Source: DASSUW01 sp963792385
GTDB taxonomy: Bacteria; Actinomycetota; Thermoleophilia; Solirubrobacterales; Solirubrobacteraceae
DNA: 64,000 nt
Direction: 5' to 3'
Assembly (NCBI GenBank): GCA_963792385.1
Contig: CAWBVZ010000012.1
Location: 1-64,000 of the forward strand
Part shown: positions 23,941 to 31,978 of the stretch, piece by piece
How the letters are laid out: each line of letters opens with the position of its first letter
How positions within the stretch are numbered: position 1 is the first letter of the stretch
Notes under the pieces: model-generated
Seen by the model: the letters and a program-made list of their open reading frames with translations, nothing else
Told to the model about the DNA's origin: nothing
The model's database searches: none
Position numbers and translations under genes: made by a program

Positions 23941-24186
23941 CTACCGCCCTTCTGCACCCTTCGTCAATGTGAGCTTCCACTCGTCGCCGTGCCGCTCGCG
24001 GGCGAATGCGTGACCCTCGTCTGCGGCCAGCGCGGCGAGGTCGATCGGCGCCTCGGGATCGGTGGCGAGGACGACCAGCGTGTCACCCGCGTCCATGCCG
24101 GCGAGGGCGCGCCGCGCGCGGATCAGCGGCAGCGGGCAATGCAGGCCGCGGACGTCGAGGGTGCGGGGCGGGGTCCCTACGATCAG
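23941..24186 (-). CDS. TusA-family sulfurtransferase-like protein
   Basis: About 80 residues with the TusA/SirA fold: TLDVRGLHCPLPLIRARRAL, where the Cys of HCPLP is the sulfur-carrying residue, then GDTLVVLATDPEAPIDLAAL and a C-terminal WKLTLTK. TusA proteins relay sulfane sulfur, or serve in redox or sulfur oxidation. The start is unclear: no ATG, GTG or TTG lies in frame close to the domain, and a CTG at 24186 is the best placed. Divergent from a DsrE protein, a known partner type. Confidence 0.7.
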   Translation of the reverse strand: MIVGTPPRTLDVRGLHCPLPLIRARRALAGMDAGDTLVVLATDPEAPIDLAALAADEGHAFARERHGDEWKLTLTKGAEGR

Positions 24187-24189
24187 AGC

Positions 24190-24582
24190 ATGATCGCCGT
24201 CTTCCTCGAATCGGGCGAGCTGCAGCGGCTCTACACCGGCCTCTCGCTCATGGTGTCCGCCGCGGCCGACGGCCGCCCGGCCCGTGCGCTGGTGGGCTTC
24301 GGCGCGCTCGCGCCGATGCTTGACGAGCGCCTGATGGCGCACGCGCTGCGCCCCGACGCCGCGCCGGACGTGTCCGACGTCGGACGCGACGCGTTCGCGC
24401 GCACGCTCGCCGAGCTGCGCGACACGGCGATCGAGATGGACGAATGCCGGGTGTGGGCGTGCGCCGCCGCGGTCGAGTCCACCGGCGCGTCGCGGCTCGA
24501 GATCGAGGCGCGGCTGGACGGCGTGATGTCCACGCCGCGGTTCCTCCAAGAGGTGGCCGGCGCGGAGCTGGTCGTCGTTTGA
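24190..24582 (+). CDS. DsrE-family protein
   Basis: 130 residues starting IAVFLESGELQRLYTGLSLMVSAAADGRP, here read as two parts: ESGELQRLYTGLSL, then ALVGFGALAPMLDE. The C-terminus has MDECRVWACAAAVE, with the Cys position used by DsrE/F/H-like sulfur carriers. TACGAT at 24178-24183 lies 6 bp before the ATG with no Shine-Dalgarno sequence, pointing to a leaderless mRNA. Divergent from the TusA-like gene. Next gene overlaps by 4 bp. Confidence 0.8.
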   Translation: MIAVFLESGELQRLYTGLSLMVSAAADGRPARALVGFGALAPMLDERLMAHALRPDAAPDVSDVGRDAFARTLAELRDTAIEMDECRVWACAAAVESTGASRLEIEARLDGVMSTPRFLQEVAGAELVVV

Positions 24583-24980
24583 GACGCGCGCTCGTCGCGC
24601 TGCTCGCTACGGCGGCGATCGCCGGCTGCGGCGCTCCCTCGGCCGACCTGTTCGAGGTCCGCCGCAGCGGCCCGGACAAGCCGGCGAACGTGACGATGGT
24701 CGTCAACGACGGCGGCACCGTGACCTGCAACGGGAAGACGCATCCGCTCCCGGCCGAGCGCCTCCTGAGCGCCCGCGAGCTCACGCGCGAGCTGGCTAAG
24801 CAAGCCGAGCTGGGGATCGAGCTGCCGCCCGGTCCGGGCACCAACCTCAGCTACCGCGTGCGGATGGAGGACGGGGCGGTCAGCTTCTCCGACACCTCGA
24901 AGGGAAAGCCGCCGGTGTTCTTCGCGATCGCCGCGTTCACGAAGGACGTGACCGAAGACGTTTGTGGGATCGTTCGGTGA
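24579..24980 (+). CDS. Small secreted lipoprotein, function unknown
   Basis: 133 residues from a TTG at 24579 overlapping the DsrE stop (TTGA). The signal peptide RRALVALLATAAIAGC ends in a lipobox (Cys about residue 17). The mature part has NVTMVVNDGGTVTCNGK and a C-terminal KDVTEDVCGIV, whose two cysteines could pair. No domain recognised. The stop overlaps the ankyrin ATG by one base. Confidence 0.75.
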   Translation: MRRALVALLATAAIAGCGAPSADLFEVRRSGPDKPANVTMVVNDGGTVTCNGKTHPLPAERLLSARELTRELAKQAELGIELPPGPGTNLSYRVRMEDGAVSFSDTSKGKPPVFFAIAAFTKDVTEDVCGIVR

Positions 24981-25628
24981 TGGCCGCCGACCCGCTCGTC
25001 GCCGCCATCACCGCCGGGGACGTGGCTGCCGTCCGCGCGCTCGTGCGCGAGGACCCCGCGCGGGCGTCGGCGCGCGACGACAACGGGCTCCCGGTCGTGC
25101 TGCTGGCGCTGTTCCATCAGCAGCGTGAGGCGGCCGACGCGCTGCTCGAGGCCGAGCCCGAGCTGGGCGTGCTGGAGGCCGCCGCGACCGGGCGCGCCGA
25201 CCGGCTCGAGGAGCTGCTGACCGCCGATCCGGACTCGATCCGGCTGCGCACGCCCGAGGGATTCACGCCGCTCGGCCTCGCCGCCTTCCTCGGCGGACCC
25301 GAGCGTCGTGCGTGTGCTGCTCGAACGCGGCGCCGACGCGGACGACGACGCCGAGAACCCGTTCGGCGTCCGGCCCGTGCACGCGGCCGCCGCCGCGCAC
25401 GACCGCGACACGATGCGCCTCTTACTCGAGGCGGGCGCCGACCCGAACCTGCGCCAGCGCGGCGGCTTCGTCCCGCTCCACGAGGCCGCACACAGCGACG
25501 ACGCCGAGATGGCGCGCCTGCTGCTCGCACACGGCGCCGATCCCTCGATCGCCGCCGAGGACGGACGCGACAGCGTCCGGATCGCAGCCGACGACGGCAG
25601 CTCCACCGTCGCCTCGCTGCTGACCTAG
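24980..25628 (+). pseudogene. Ankyrin-repeat protein, frameshifted
   Basis: The ATG at 24980 gives AADPLVAAITAGDVAAVRAL, then GFTPLGLAAFLG, ankyrin repeats. At about 25295 one extra G breaks the frame. The +1 frame continues DPSVVRVLLERGADADDDAE, then RPVHAAAAAHDRDTMRLLLEAG, shown here as VHAAAAAHDRDTMRLLLE, and ends with further repeats and VASLLT at 25628. Joined, it would be about 215 residues with five or six repeats, a normal cytoplasmic protein-binding scaffold. The first frame otherwise runs on without meaning to 26110. Confidence 0.8.
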
Positions 25629-25638
25629 GGCCCCGCGC

Positions 25639-27186
25639 GTGGACGGCGCCGAGGTCCTCGTCTTCCTGCTCGTCGCGGTGGCGCTGCTCGCCGGCGCCGG
25701 CCTGCGCTACGACGTCCCGTATCCGATCGTGCTCGTCCTCGGCGGCCTCGTGCTCGGTCTTGTCCCCGGGCTGCCGGTGCCGGAGCTCGACCCGGACCTC
25801 GTGTTCTTCGCGTTCCTGCCGCCGCTGTTGTACGCGGCGGCTTTCCGGGCGTCGGCGTACGAGCTGCGCGCCAACGTCGTGCCGATCTCCGTGCTGGCGA
25901 TCGGGCTCGTGCTCGTCACGGTGGTCGCGGTCGCGGCCGTCGCACACTGGTCGGCGGGACTGCCGTGGGTCGCGGCGTTCATCCTCGGCGCGATTCTCGG
26001 CCCGACCGACCCGGTGTCGGCGACCGCGATCATGCGCCGCGTGGGCGCGCCGCCGCAGATCGAGACGGTGCTCGAGGGCGAGGCGCTGGTCAACGACGGC
26101 ACCGGCCTGACCGCCTACAAGATCGCGATCGGCGCGATCGGCGCGACGACCCTGTCGGCCTCCGGCGTCGTGAGCGACTTCGTGCTCACCGCTGCCGGCG
26201 GCGTGGCGATCGGCCTCGTGGTGGGATGGGTGTTCGCCCATCTGCGGATCGCGGGGCGCGAGCCCTCGATCGACGTCGTGCTCTCCGTCCTGACCCCGTT
26301 CGCCGCCTACGTGCCGGCCGAGAAGGCCGGCGTCTCCGGCGTGCTCGCGGTCGTCACGGCCGGCGTGTACGTCGGCACCCGGTCGCTCGAGCTCGCGGCC
26401 GCGGGAGCGCGGCTGCGCACGCTGGCGTTCTGGCAGGCCTCGGAGTTCATGCTCAACTCGCTGCTGTTCCTACTGATCGGCCTGCAGGTCACGCGGATCG
26501 TCGGCGACATCGACGGCCCTGGGCTCGGGACGCTCCTCGCCGAGGCCGCGGCCGTGGTCGCCGTGGTGATCGGGATCCGGCTCCTGTGGATGTTCACCGT
26601 GCCCGAGCTCACCCACCTGCGGTTCGTCACGCGCGAGCACGCGTCCGCGGGCGAGCGGCTCGTGCTCGGCTGGAGCGGCATGCGCGGCGCCGTGTCGCTG
26701 GCCGCGGCGCTTGCGATCACAGAGAATCTGCCGGAGCGCGAGCAGGTGATCTTCCTCGCCTACGTGGCGGTCGTCGTCACCCTGGTCGTGCCCGGCCTGA
26801 CGCTGGCGCCGCTGATCCGCGTGCTCGGGCTCGCGCAGGACGACGAGCGCCACCGCCAGGAGGTACAGGCGCGCTTGCGCCTCGCGCATGCCGCGCTCGA
26901 GCGGCTCGACGAACTCGGCGGGCACGGCGACGCGCCGGACGTGGTCGAGCGTCTGCGTGACCACTACCAGGCGCGGCTCGACCGGCTCGAGACCCGCCTG
27001 CAGGAGGCGGGCGGGAACCCGGAACACGGCACCGACGCGGCGCGCGCGCAGATCGAGGCGCTGGAGGCCGAGCGCGATCTGCTGAGCGAGATGCGCCGCG
27101 AGCGCGAGTTCCCGGCCGAGCTCCTGCGCTCGCTCGAGGCCGAGCTGGACGTGGACGAGGCGCGCGTGCGCTCGCGCGGCCGGTGA
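25639..27186 (+). CDS. CPA1-family Na+/H+ antiporter
   Basis: 515 residues. About 12 membrane helices occupy residues 1-400, with the transport motif GAILGPTDPVSATAIMRRVG (about 112-131) containing the conserved TDP and later GEALVNDGTG (the ND pair that binds the cation). WSGMRGAVSLAAALAI is the NhaP-type arginine motif. A charged cytoplasmic tail (about 400-515) is rich in Glu and Arg and probably helical, perhaps regulatory. It would exchange Na+ or K+ for protons across the membrane. GTG start 10 bp after the ankyrin stop. Confidence 0.93.
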   Translation: MDGAEVLVFLLVAVALLAGAGLRYDVPYPIVLVLGGLVLGLVPGLPVPELDPDLVFFAFLPPLLYAAAFRASAYELRANVVPISVLAIGLVLVTVVAVAAVAHWSAGLPWVAAFILGAILGPTDPVSATAIMRRVGAPPQIETVLEGEALVNDGTGLTAYKIAIGAIGATTLSASGVVSDFVLTAAGGVAIGLVVGWVFAHLRIAGREPSIDVVLSVLTPFAAYVPAEKAGVSGVLAVVTAGVYVGTRSLELAAAGARLRTLAFWQASEFMLNSLLFLLIGLQVTRIVGDIDGPGLGTLLAEAAAVVAVVIGIRLLWMFTVPELTHLRFVTREHASAGERLVLGWSGMRGAVSLAAALAITENLPEREQVIFLAYVAVVVTLVVPGLTLAPLIRVLGLAQDDERHRQEVQARLRLAHAALERLDELGGHGDAPDVVERLRDHYQARLDRLETRLQEAGGNPEHGTDAARAQIEALEAERDLLSEMRREREFPAELLRSLEAELDVDEARVRSRGR

Positions 27187-27203
27187 GGGTTGCTGCTGTG
27201 CGA

Positions 27204-27499
27204 GAACGTCAACTGCGCTGGGTGGGGAGGTGGATGTCCGTTGGCCGCGGTGAGGGTGCGTTCCATGTCGGCGTTCCCGCGGAACGTGATGGAAGAAGTG
27301 CACGCGTGAGGTGCAGAACTTCCATCGCGCGCGCCGGCGAGCGGCGGGATGGAAGAAATGCACCTGGATCGCCCGCTCGCCAGGGCCCGATCGCGCGAGT
27401 GTCGAGTTTGCTGGTCTGAGGCCGACGAACTCGACGCTCGCCGAGCCCGCATCGCGGCCCGACGGACGCTCACCTCCCCACCCAGCGGGGTTGACGTTC
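27204..27499. repeat. Composite long-hairpin element, family B, copy 2
   Basis: 296 bp between two convergent stops. The ends match over about 45 bp (GAACGTCAAC, then CGCTGGGTGGGGAGGTG on the left, with their complements on the right). Inside are three further stems: TTCCAT..CGTTCC-CGC-GGAACG..ATGGAA, GTGCAGAACTTCCATC against GATGGAAGAAATGCAC (27311-27326 and 27348-27363), and GTCGAGTT..AACTCGAC (around 27400-27440). GATGGAAGAANTGCAC occurs twice as a direct repeat. The third stem is shared with copy 3 near 50.0 kb. No protein gene is seen in this stretch. Confidence 0.82.
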
Positions 27500-27522
27500 G
27501 CCGAACCCGCCGCGGCCCGGCG

Positions 27523-28146
27523 CTACGGCTCGAAGTGGACCTTGCCGTTCGACCGCGCCCGCGCCTGGGCACGGTTGACGAAGTCCAGCCGCTTGATCGC
27601 GGCCCGGAACAGGCGCGTCACGAGCCGCAGGCGTGCTGCCTCGGAGCGCAGGTCGAGCAGGCCCTGCTTGGCATCGAGGCCGAACTCGACGGTGGCCGCC
27701 ATCTGGTAGGCGGTCATCGCGTCGATCTCCTCCATGTCCGGCGAGCGGTCCGTGGCCTGGTTGACGAGGTCGGCGTAGGCGGTGTGCGCGGCGTCGGCGG
27801 CGCCGTCGTCGGTGTCCTCCGCGCGGTCGTCGAGGAACTCGACCGTGCCGGCCGGATACGGCAGCTCCTCCTGGCGCTCCTCGATCCGGAACGGTCGCGT
27901 CCCACGCGCGATCAGGTTGATCCGCCCGTCCTCGAGCTCCTCGACCACCTCGGCGATCTCGCATGCGCAGCCGATCGGCCGGAGCCCGTCCTCGGCCATC
28001 CAGACGATGCCGAACTCGGACTCCTCCTCGAGGCAGCGGCCGATCATCGTCTTGTAGCGGTCCTCGAAGATGTGCAGCGGCACGAGCTCGCTCGGAAGCG
28101 CTACGAGGCCGAGCGGAAACAGCGGGAAGTCCTGTACGAGCCCCAC
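27523..28146 (-). CDS. LON peptidase substrate-binding-domain protein
   Basis: 207 residues covering only the LON N-terminal domain: FPLFPLGLVALPSELVPLHIFEDRYKTMI, shown by FPLGLVALPSELVPLHIFE and then EFGIVWM and the RINLIARGTRPFRI strand. There is no AAA or protease domain. Stand-alone versions are widespread in Actinobacteria and their role is unsettled (a peptide-binding adaptor is likely). Divergent from a lipoprotein gene 56 bp away. Confidence 0.88.
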   Translation of the reverse strand: MGLVQDFPLFPLGLVALPSELVPLHIFEDRYKTMIGRCLEEESEFGIVWMAEDGLRPIGCACEIAEVVEELEDGRINLIARGTRPFRIEERQEELPYPAGTVEFLDDRAEDTDDGAADAAHTAYADLVNQATDRSPDMEEIDAMTAYQMAATVEFGLDAKQGLLDLRSEAARLRLVTRLFRAAIKRLDFVNRAQARARSNGKVHFEP

Positions 28147-28202
28147 CTACCAGAGTCTACGTGTGCGGCTGCGGCGCCAAACTCGCTAGTCTCACCACCG
28201 GT

Positions 28203-28745
28203 ATGCGGTTGATGGTGATAGGCGCGGTGCTGTTCGCCCTCGCCGGTTGCGGCGGCGGGGAGCCGGCCAAGCGGGCCACGAAGCCCGAGGCCACCGCGAC
28301 GCCCGCGCCGGCGAAGGAGGTCGTCTACCTCTACCGCGTGCAGGGCGATGACCCGCTGCCCGACTCGATCACGCTGCGCGCCGACGGGACCGCGGCCGTG
28401 ATCCGCGGCGGCGGTCATGGCGGGTTCCGTGCGGAGCAGGTCGAGCTCGGCGACGCCGTCGCCGCGCGCGCCACCCGGCTCGTCGAGCACGCGCCGTGGA
28501 AGGCGCTCGACGGGAGCACCGTCACGCCCGGCGGCTTCGGCGGGTGGGACAACGACATGCGTTACATGCTTCGCCGCGGCCAGCGGTCGGTCACGGTCAG
28601 CGACGCCGACATGCCCCGGCGCATCCGCCCGCTGATCCACATGCTCGACGCCATCATCGAGAACGACACCGGCCGCATCGTCAGCTCCGACCTGCACTCC
28701 GGCCTGATCCCGAGCGCTGGAGTTGACGCGGCGGAAGGGCCCTAA
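28203..28745 (+). CDS. Secreted lipoprotein, function unknown
   Basis: 180 residues. MRLMVIGAVLFALAGC is a short signal peptide with lipobox (Cys about 16), then an Ala/Thr/Pro/Lys linker. The mature domain has VVYLYRVQGDDPLPDSITLR, DGTAAVIRGG and a WDNDMRYMLRRGQRSVTVSD section, resembling small beta-rich surface proteins. TAGTCT lies 10 bp before the ATG and no ribosome binding site is visible. The 3' end overlaps the convergent CBS gene by 4 bp. Confidence 0.75.
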   Translation: MRLMVIGAVLFALAGCGGGEPAKRATKPEATATPAPAKEVVYLYRVQGDDPLPDSITLRADGTAAVIRGGGHGGFRAEQVELGDAVAARATRLVEHAPWKALDGSTVTPGGFGGWDNDMRYMLRRGQRSVTVSDADMPRRIRPLIHMLDAIIENDTGRIVSSDLHSGLIPSAGVDAAEGP

Positions 28746-29116
28746 CGCGGGCGCCAGACGTGAATGATGTCGCGCATGGAGATGATCCCCTCGACCTCGC
28801 CGTCGTGGACCACCACGAGGTGGCGGAAGCCGCCCCTCGCCATCGCGTCGGCGGCCTCCTCGAGGCCCCAGTCACCGTCGGCGAACGTGGCGCGTGCGGT
28901 CAAGTGATCCTTGACCATCTCCTGATCGGGATCCTCGCCCGCGCCGAGTGAGCGCACGAGATCGCGCTCGGTGATGATCCCGGGACCGGGCTCCTCCGGG
29001 TCGATGATGACGACCGCACCGACGTTGCGCTCGGCCATGAACCGGGCCGCGTCCCGCAAGCTGCGACCCGGGGTCATCGTCAGCACATTCTCGGTCATTG
29101 CCTCTCTGACCTTCAC
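28742..29116 (-). CDS. Two-CBS-domain protein
   Basis: 124 residues, two CBS motifs and nothing else. First: VREAMTENVLTMTPGRSLRDAARFM, seen as AMTENVLTMTPG, then GAVVIIDPEEPGPGIITERDLV. Second: LEEAADAMARGGFRHLVVV and VEGIISMRDII. CBS pairs bind adenine nucleotides or c-di-AMP and control partner proteins. The GTG start at 29116 overlaps the PotC-type permease stop (GTGA), making it the last gene of the polyamine transporter operon and a likely regulator of it. Confidence 0.9.
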   Translation of the reverse strand: MKVREAMTENVLTMTPGRSLRDAARFMAERNVGAVVIIDPEEPGPGIITERDLVRSLGAGEDPDQEMVKDHLTARATFADGDWGLEEAADAMARGGFRHLVVVHDGEVEGIISMRDIIHVWRPR

Positions 29117-29940
29117 GCTGCCGAGACCATACGCAATCCTGACGCGGGCTGCGACATCGTCAGCCGATGCGCGAGGTAGACGGGGAACGCGGAGAGCAGG
29201 ATCACGATCACGCCGACGACGTTGACGATCGGCAACTGGTTCGGCCGCGACAGGTTCGTGAGGATCCAGAGGGGCAGCGTCTGCTGCTGGCCGGCCGTGA
29301 ACGTCGTGACGATCACCTCGTCGAACGACAACGCGAACGCGAGCAGCGCGCCCGCCACCATCGCCGACCGCAGCGCCGGCAACGTGACCAGCCGGAACGT
29401 CGTCCACGTGTTGGCGCCGAGGTCAGCGGACGCCTCCTCGAACGAGCCCGAGGTGCGCCGCAGCCGCGCGATCACGTTGTTGTAGATCACGACGATGCAG
29501 AACGTGGCGTGGCCGACGATCACGGTGAACAGACCGAGCCCGATGCCGAGCGGCGTCAGCACCTCGCGGAACGTGGCGTTCAGCGCCATGCCGGTGACGA
29601 CGCCCGGCAGCGCGAGCGGCAGGATGACCACGAACGAGATCGTCTCGCGGCCGAAGAAGCGGTGCTTGGAGACCGCGAACGCCGCCAGCGTGCCGAGCAG
29701 CAGCGCGACCAGCGTCGCGCCGGTGGCGGCCTTCAGCGACGTCAGCAGCGCGTCGCGCACACCGGGGTTGTGGAACGCCTTGTCGAACCACTCGAGCGTC
29801 AGCCCGGGAATCGGCCACTTCAAAGTGCGGCGCGAGTTGAACGCGTACAGCGCGATGACCGCCAGCGGCACGTACATGAACGCGAGCGTGATCCCGGTCC
29901 CGATCCGCAGCAGTACGCGTGTGGTGCGGGAGAGATGCAT
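29113..29940 (-). CDS. potC: Spermidine/putrescine-type ABC transporter permease (PotC type)
   Basis: 275 residues, six predicted helices. It has the PotC opening MYVPLAVIALYAFNSRR and the permease EAA loop EEASADLGANTWTTFRLVTLPALR (about 170-193), which contacts the ATPase. Late helix FALSFDEVIVTTFTAG matches the polyamine/opine permease group. Translationally coupled to the PotB-type gene by TGATG. Confidence 0.9.
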   Translation of the reverse strand: MHLSRTTRVLLRIGTGITLAFMYVPLAVIALYAFNSRRTLKWPIPGLTLEWFDKAFHNPGVRDALLTSLKAATGATLVALLLGTLAAFAVSKHRFFGRETISFVVILPLALPGVVTGMALNATFREVLTPLGIGLGLFTVIVGHATFCIVVIYNNVIARLRRTSGSFEEASADLGANTWTTFRLVTLPALRSAMVAGALLAFALSFDEVIVTTFTAGQQQTLPLWILTNLSRPNQLPIVNVVGVIVILLSAFPVYLAHRLTMSQPASGLRMVSAA

Positions 29941-30818
29941 CAGAGCGACTCGAAGGCGCCGAGGCGCCGCGCCACGAGCAGGTAGAGGACCATGATCATC
30001 ACCGGCACCGTCGCGAACGCCGCCGCGAGCGGCAGGTTGTTCGCCACGCCCACGTTGTTGTAGACGACGTTGCCGATGAACTGCGTGCTGGAGACGAGCT
30101 GCGGCGTGATGTAGTCGCCGAGCGTCAGCGCGAAGGTGAAGATCGATCCGGCCACGACCGCCGGCAGCGCGAGCGGCAGCACCACGCGCCGGAACGTCAG
30201 CCCGGCGCCGCCGCCGAGGTCACTGGACGCGTCGAGCAGCGAGTCCGGGATCCGCTCCAGCCCGGCGTAGATCGGCAGGATCATGTACGGCAGCCACAGG
30301 TAGGAGAAGACCAGCCACGTGGCGACGTTGCCGAAGCCGGGCCCGCTCAGCCCGAACGGGCCGAGTACCCAGTTGAGGATCCCGTCCTCGGCCAGGATGA
30401 TCCGCCACGCGTAGACCTTCACCAGGTACGACGACCACAGCGGCATCAGCACCGCGACGACCAGCAGCGCGCGCGCCCGCCGCCGCGCGATCTTGGCCAT
30501 GTAGAACGCGATCGGGAACGCCAGCAGCGCGTCGGTGACCGTCACCGCGGCGGCGATCAGCACCGTGCGAATGACGATCGTGCGGTAGACGTCGTTCTCG
30601 ACCAGCGTCTGGAAGTTCTGCAGGCCGTAGTCGTGCACGACCTGGCCGGAGAACGTGTCGAGCCGCCAGAAGGCGGCGACGAACAGGACGGCCAGCGAGC
30701 CGAGGTAGGCGATGACCAGCCAGCCGACCGGCCCCGCGAGCAGCAACGACAGCTGCAGGCGGGGCCGGCGCCACAGAGCTGCGGCTAGCCCTTGATTTCC
30801 GTCCACGCCTGGACCCAC
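29940..30818 (-). CDS. potB: Spermidine/putrescine-type ABC transporter permease (PotB type)
   Basis: About 290 residues. Contains LMPLWSSYLVKVYAWRIIL, LPYMILPIYAGLERIPDSLLDASSDLGGGAGLTFRRVVLPLALPAV in pieces (ERIPDSLLDASSDLGGG is the EAA loop) and LGDYITPQLVSS, all typical of PotB/PotH. The start is uncertain. GTG codons at 30818 and 30806 overlap the end of the binding-protein gene, while the membrane domain begins near WRRPRLQLSLLLAGP. Confidence 0.88.
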   Translation of the reverse strand: MGPGVDGNQGLAAALWRRPRLQLSLLLAGPVGWLVIAYLGSLAVLFVAAFWRLDTFSGQVVHDYGLQNFQTLVENDVYRTIVIRTVLIAAAVTVTDALLAFPIAFYMAKIARRRARALLVVAVLMPLWSSYLVKVYAWRIILAEDGILNWVLGPFGLSGPGFGNVATWLVFSYLWLPYMILPIYAGLERIPDSLLDASSDLGGGAGLTFRRVVLPLALPAVVAGSIFTFALTLGDYITPQLVSSTQFIGNVVYNNVGVANNLPLAAAFATVPVMIMVLYLLVARRLGAFESL

Positions 30819-31978
30819 TCGGAGTAGTCCTTGCAGACCGCTCCGCGATCGTCACCGCACTCCTTGCGCGGCGTCGTCCAGTACGCCACCTTCGAGAAGT
30901 AGTCCTCGTCGTCGGCGTGGAAGATCTCGCAGTGGTTCTTCACCGCGGTCTCGTCGCACGACTTGGAGTTCGAGGGCGCCTCGCCGAACCACTCCGCGAC
31001 GGCCGCGTTGGCCTTCGGGGAGATGATGTGGTCCATCCACATGTACATGCAGTTCGGGTTCTTGGCCTTGGAGGAGATCATCCAGGTGTCCGACCAGCCG
31101 GTCGCGCCCTCCTTCGGCAGCACCGTCTTGATCGGCACCTTGTCGGCCTCGAGCAGGTTCGCGATCACCTGCCAGGTGGTGCCGACCACCGAGTCGCCGC
31201 TCGTGAACGCGGCCTGCTCCTTGGTGTAGTCGGACCAGTACTCGCCGATGATCTCGCGCTGCTGCTTGAGCAGGTCGACGGAGGCCTGGAACTGCTTCTC
31301 GTCGAGCTCGTACGGGTTGGTGATGTTCAGCTCGGGCTGGGTCGCCTTCAGGAACAGCGCCGCGTCGGCGATGTAGATCGGGTTGTCATAGGCCGTGACC
31401 TTGCCCTTGTACGGCGAGTTGGCCTCGAAGACGGCGCCCCACGAGTCGGGCGCCGGCTTGACCTTGTCCGACCGCCACATCAGCAGGTTCGCCCCGCGGC
31501 CGTGGGGGACCCCGTACGACTTGCCGTCGAGCGTGTTCCACGGCTGGTCCTTGAGGCCCTCGAAGACGTCGGCGTAGTTCGGGACCAGGTCGGTGTTGAC
31601 CGGCGCCACGTCGCCGCCCGTGATCAGCCGCAGCGTCGCGTCACCGGATGCGGACACGCCGTCGTACTGACCGGTGCGCATCAGCGTGACCATCTCGTCC
31701 GACGTGTTGCCGACCTTCGTGTTCACCTGGCAGCCGGTCTCCTGCTCGAAGTCGGAAACCCAGTCGACGTTCGGGTCGGTCGAGCCGTCCTCGACGTAAC
31801 CGGCCCACGCGATCAGGTTCACCTCTCCTTCACCCTCGCCGAGCTTGGTCAGCGCCTGCGGGCCCTCCGGCGCCTTGATCTCCTCGCCGCCGCCGCTGGA
31901 GTCGTCGCTCCCGCACCCGGCCGTCAGCGCCAGGGCGGCTGTGGCCGCGACCAGCGCGGCCCATTTCGCATACCTCAC
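30785..31978 (-). CDS. potD: Spermidine/putrescine-type ABC transporter substrate-binding lipoprotein (PotD type)
   Basis: 397 residues. GTG start, signal peptide ALVAATAALALTAGC with lipobox Cys about residue 22, then an acidic linker. The SBP_bac_8 domain starts VNLIAWAGYVEDGS, with DWVSDFEQETGCQV and VPHGRGANLLMWRSDKV. Acidic residues that bind polyamine amines are likely in the GYVEDG and WSDTWMI regions. The substrate may be a polyamine or another cationic or betaine-like solute. The second gene of the operon, GTGA overlap with PotA. Confidence 0.9.
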   Translation of the reverse strand: MRYAKWAALVAATAALALTAGCGSDDSSGGGEEIKAPEGPQALTKLGEGEGEVNLIAWAGYVEDGSTDPNVDWVSDFEQETGCQVNTKVGNTSDEMVTLMRTGQYDGVSASGDATLRLITGGDVAPVNTDLVPNYADVFEGLKDQPWNTLDGKSYGVPHGRGANLLMWRSDKVKPAPDSWGAVFEANSPYKGKVTAYDNPIYIADAALFLKATQPELNITNPYELDEKQFQASVDLLKQQREIIGEYWSDYTKEQAAFTSGDSVVGTTWQVIANLLEADKVPIKTVLPKEGATGWSDTWMISSKAKNPNCMYMWMDHIISPKANAAVAEWFGEAPSNSKSCDETAVKNHCEIFHADDEDYFSKVAYWTTPRKECGDDRGAVCKDYSEWVQAWTEIKG

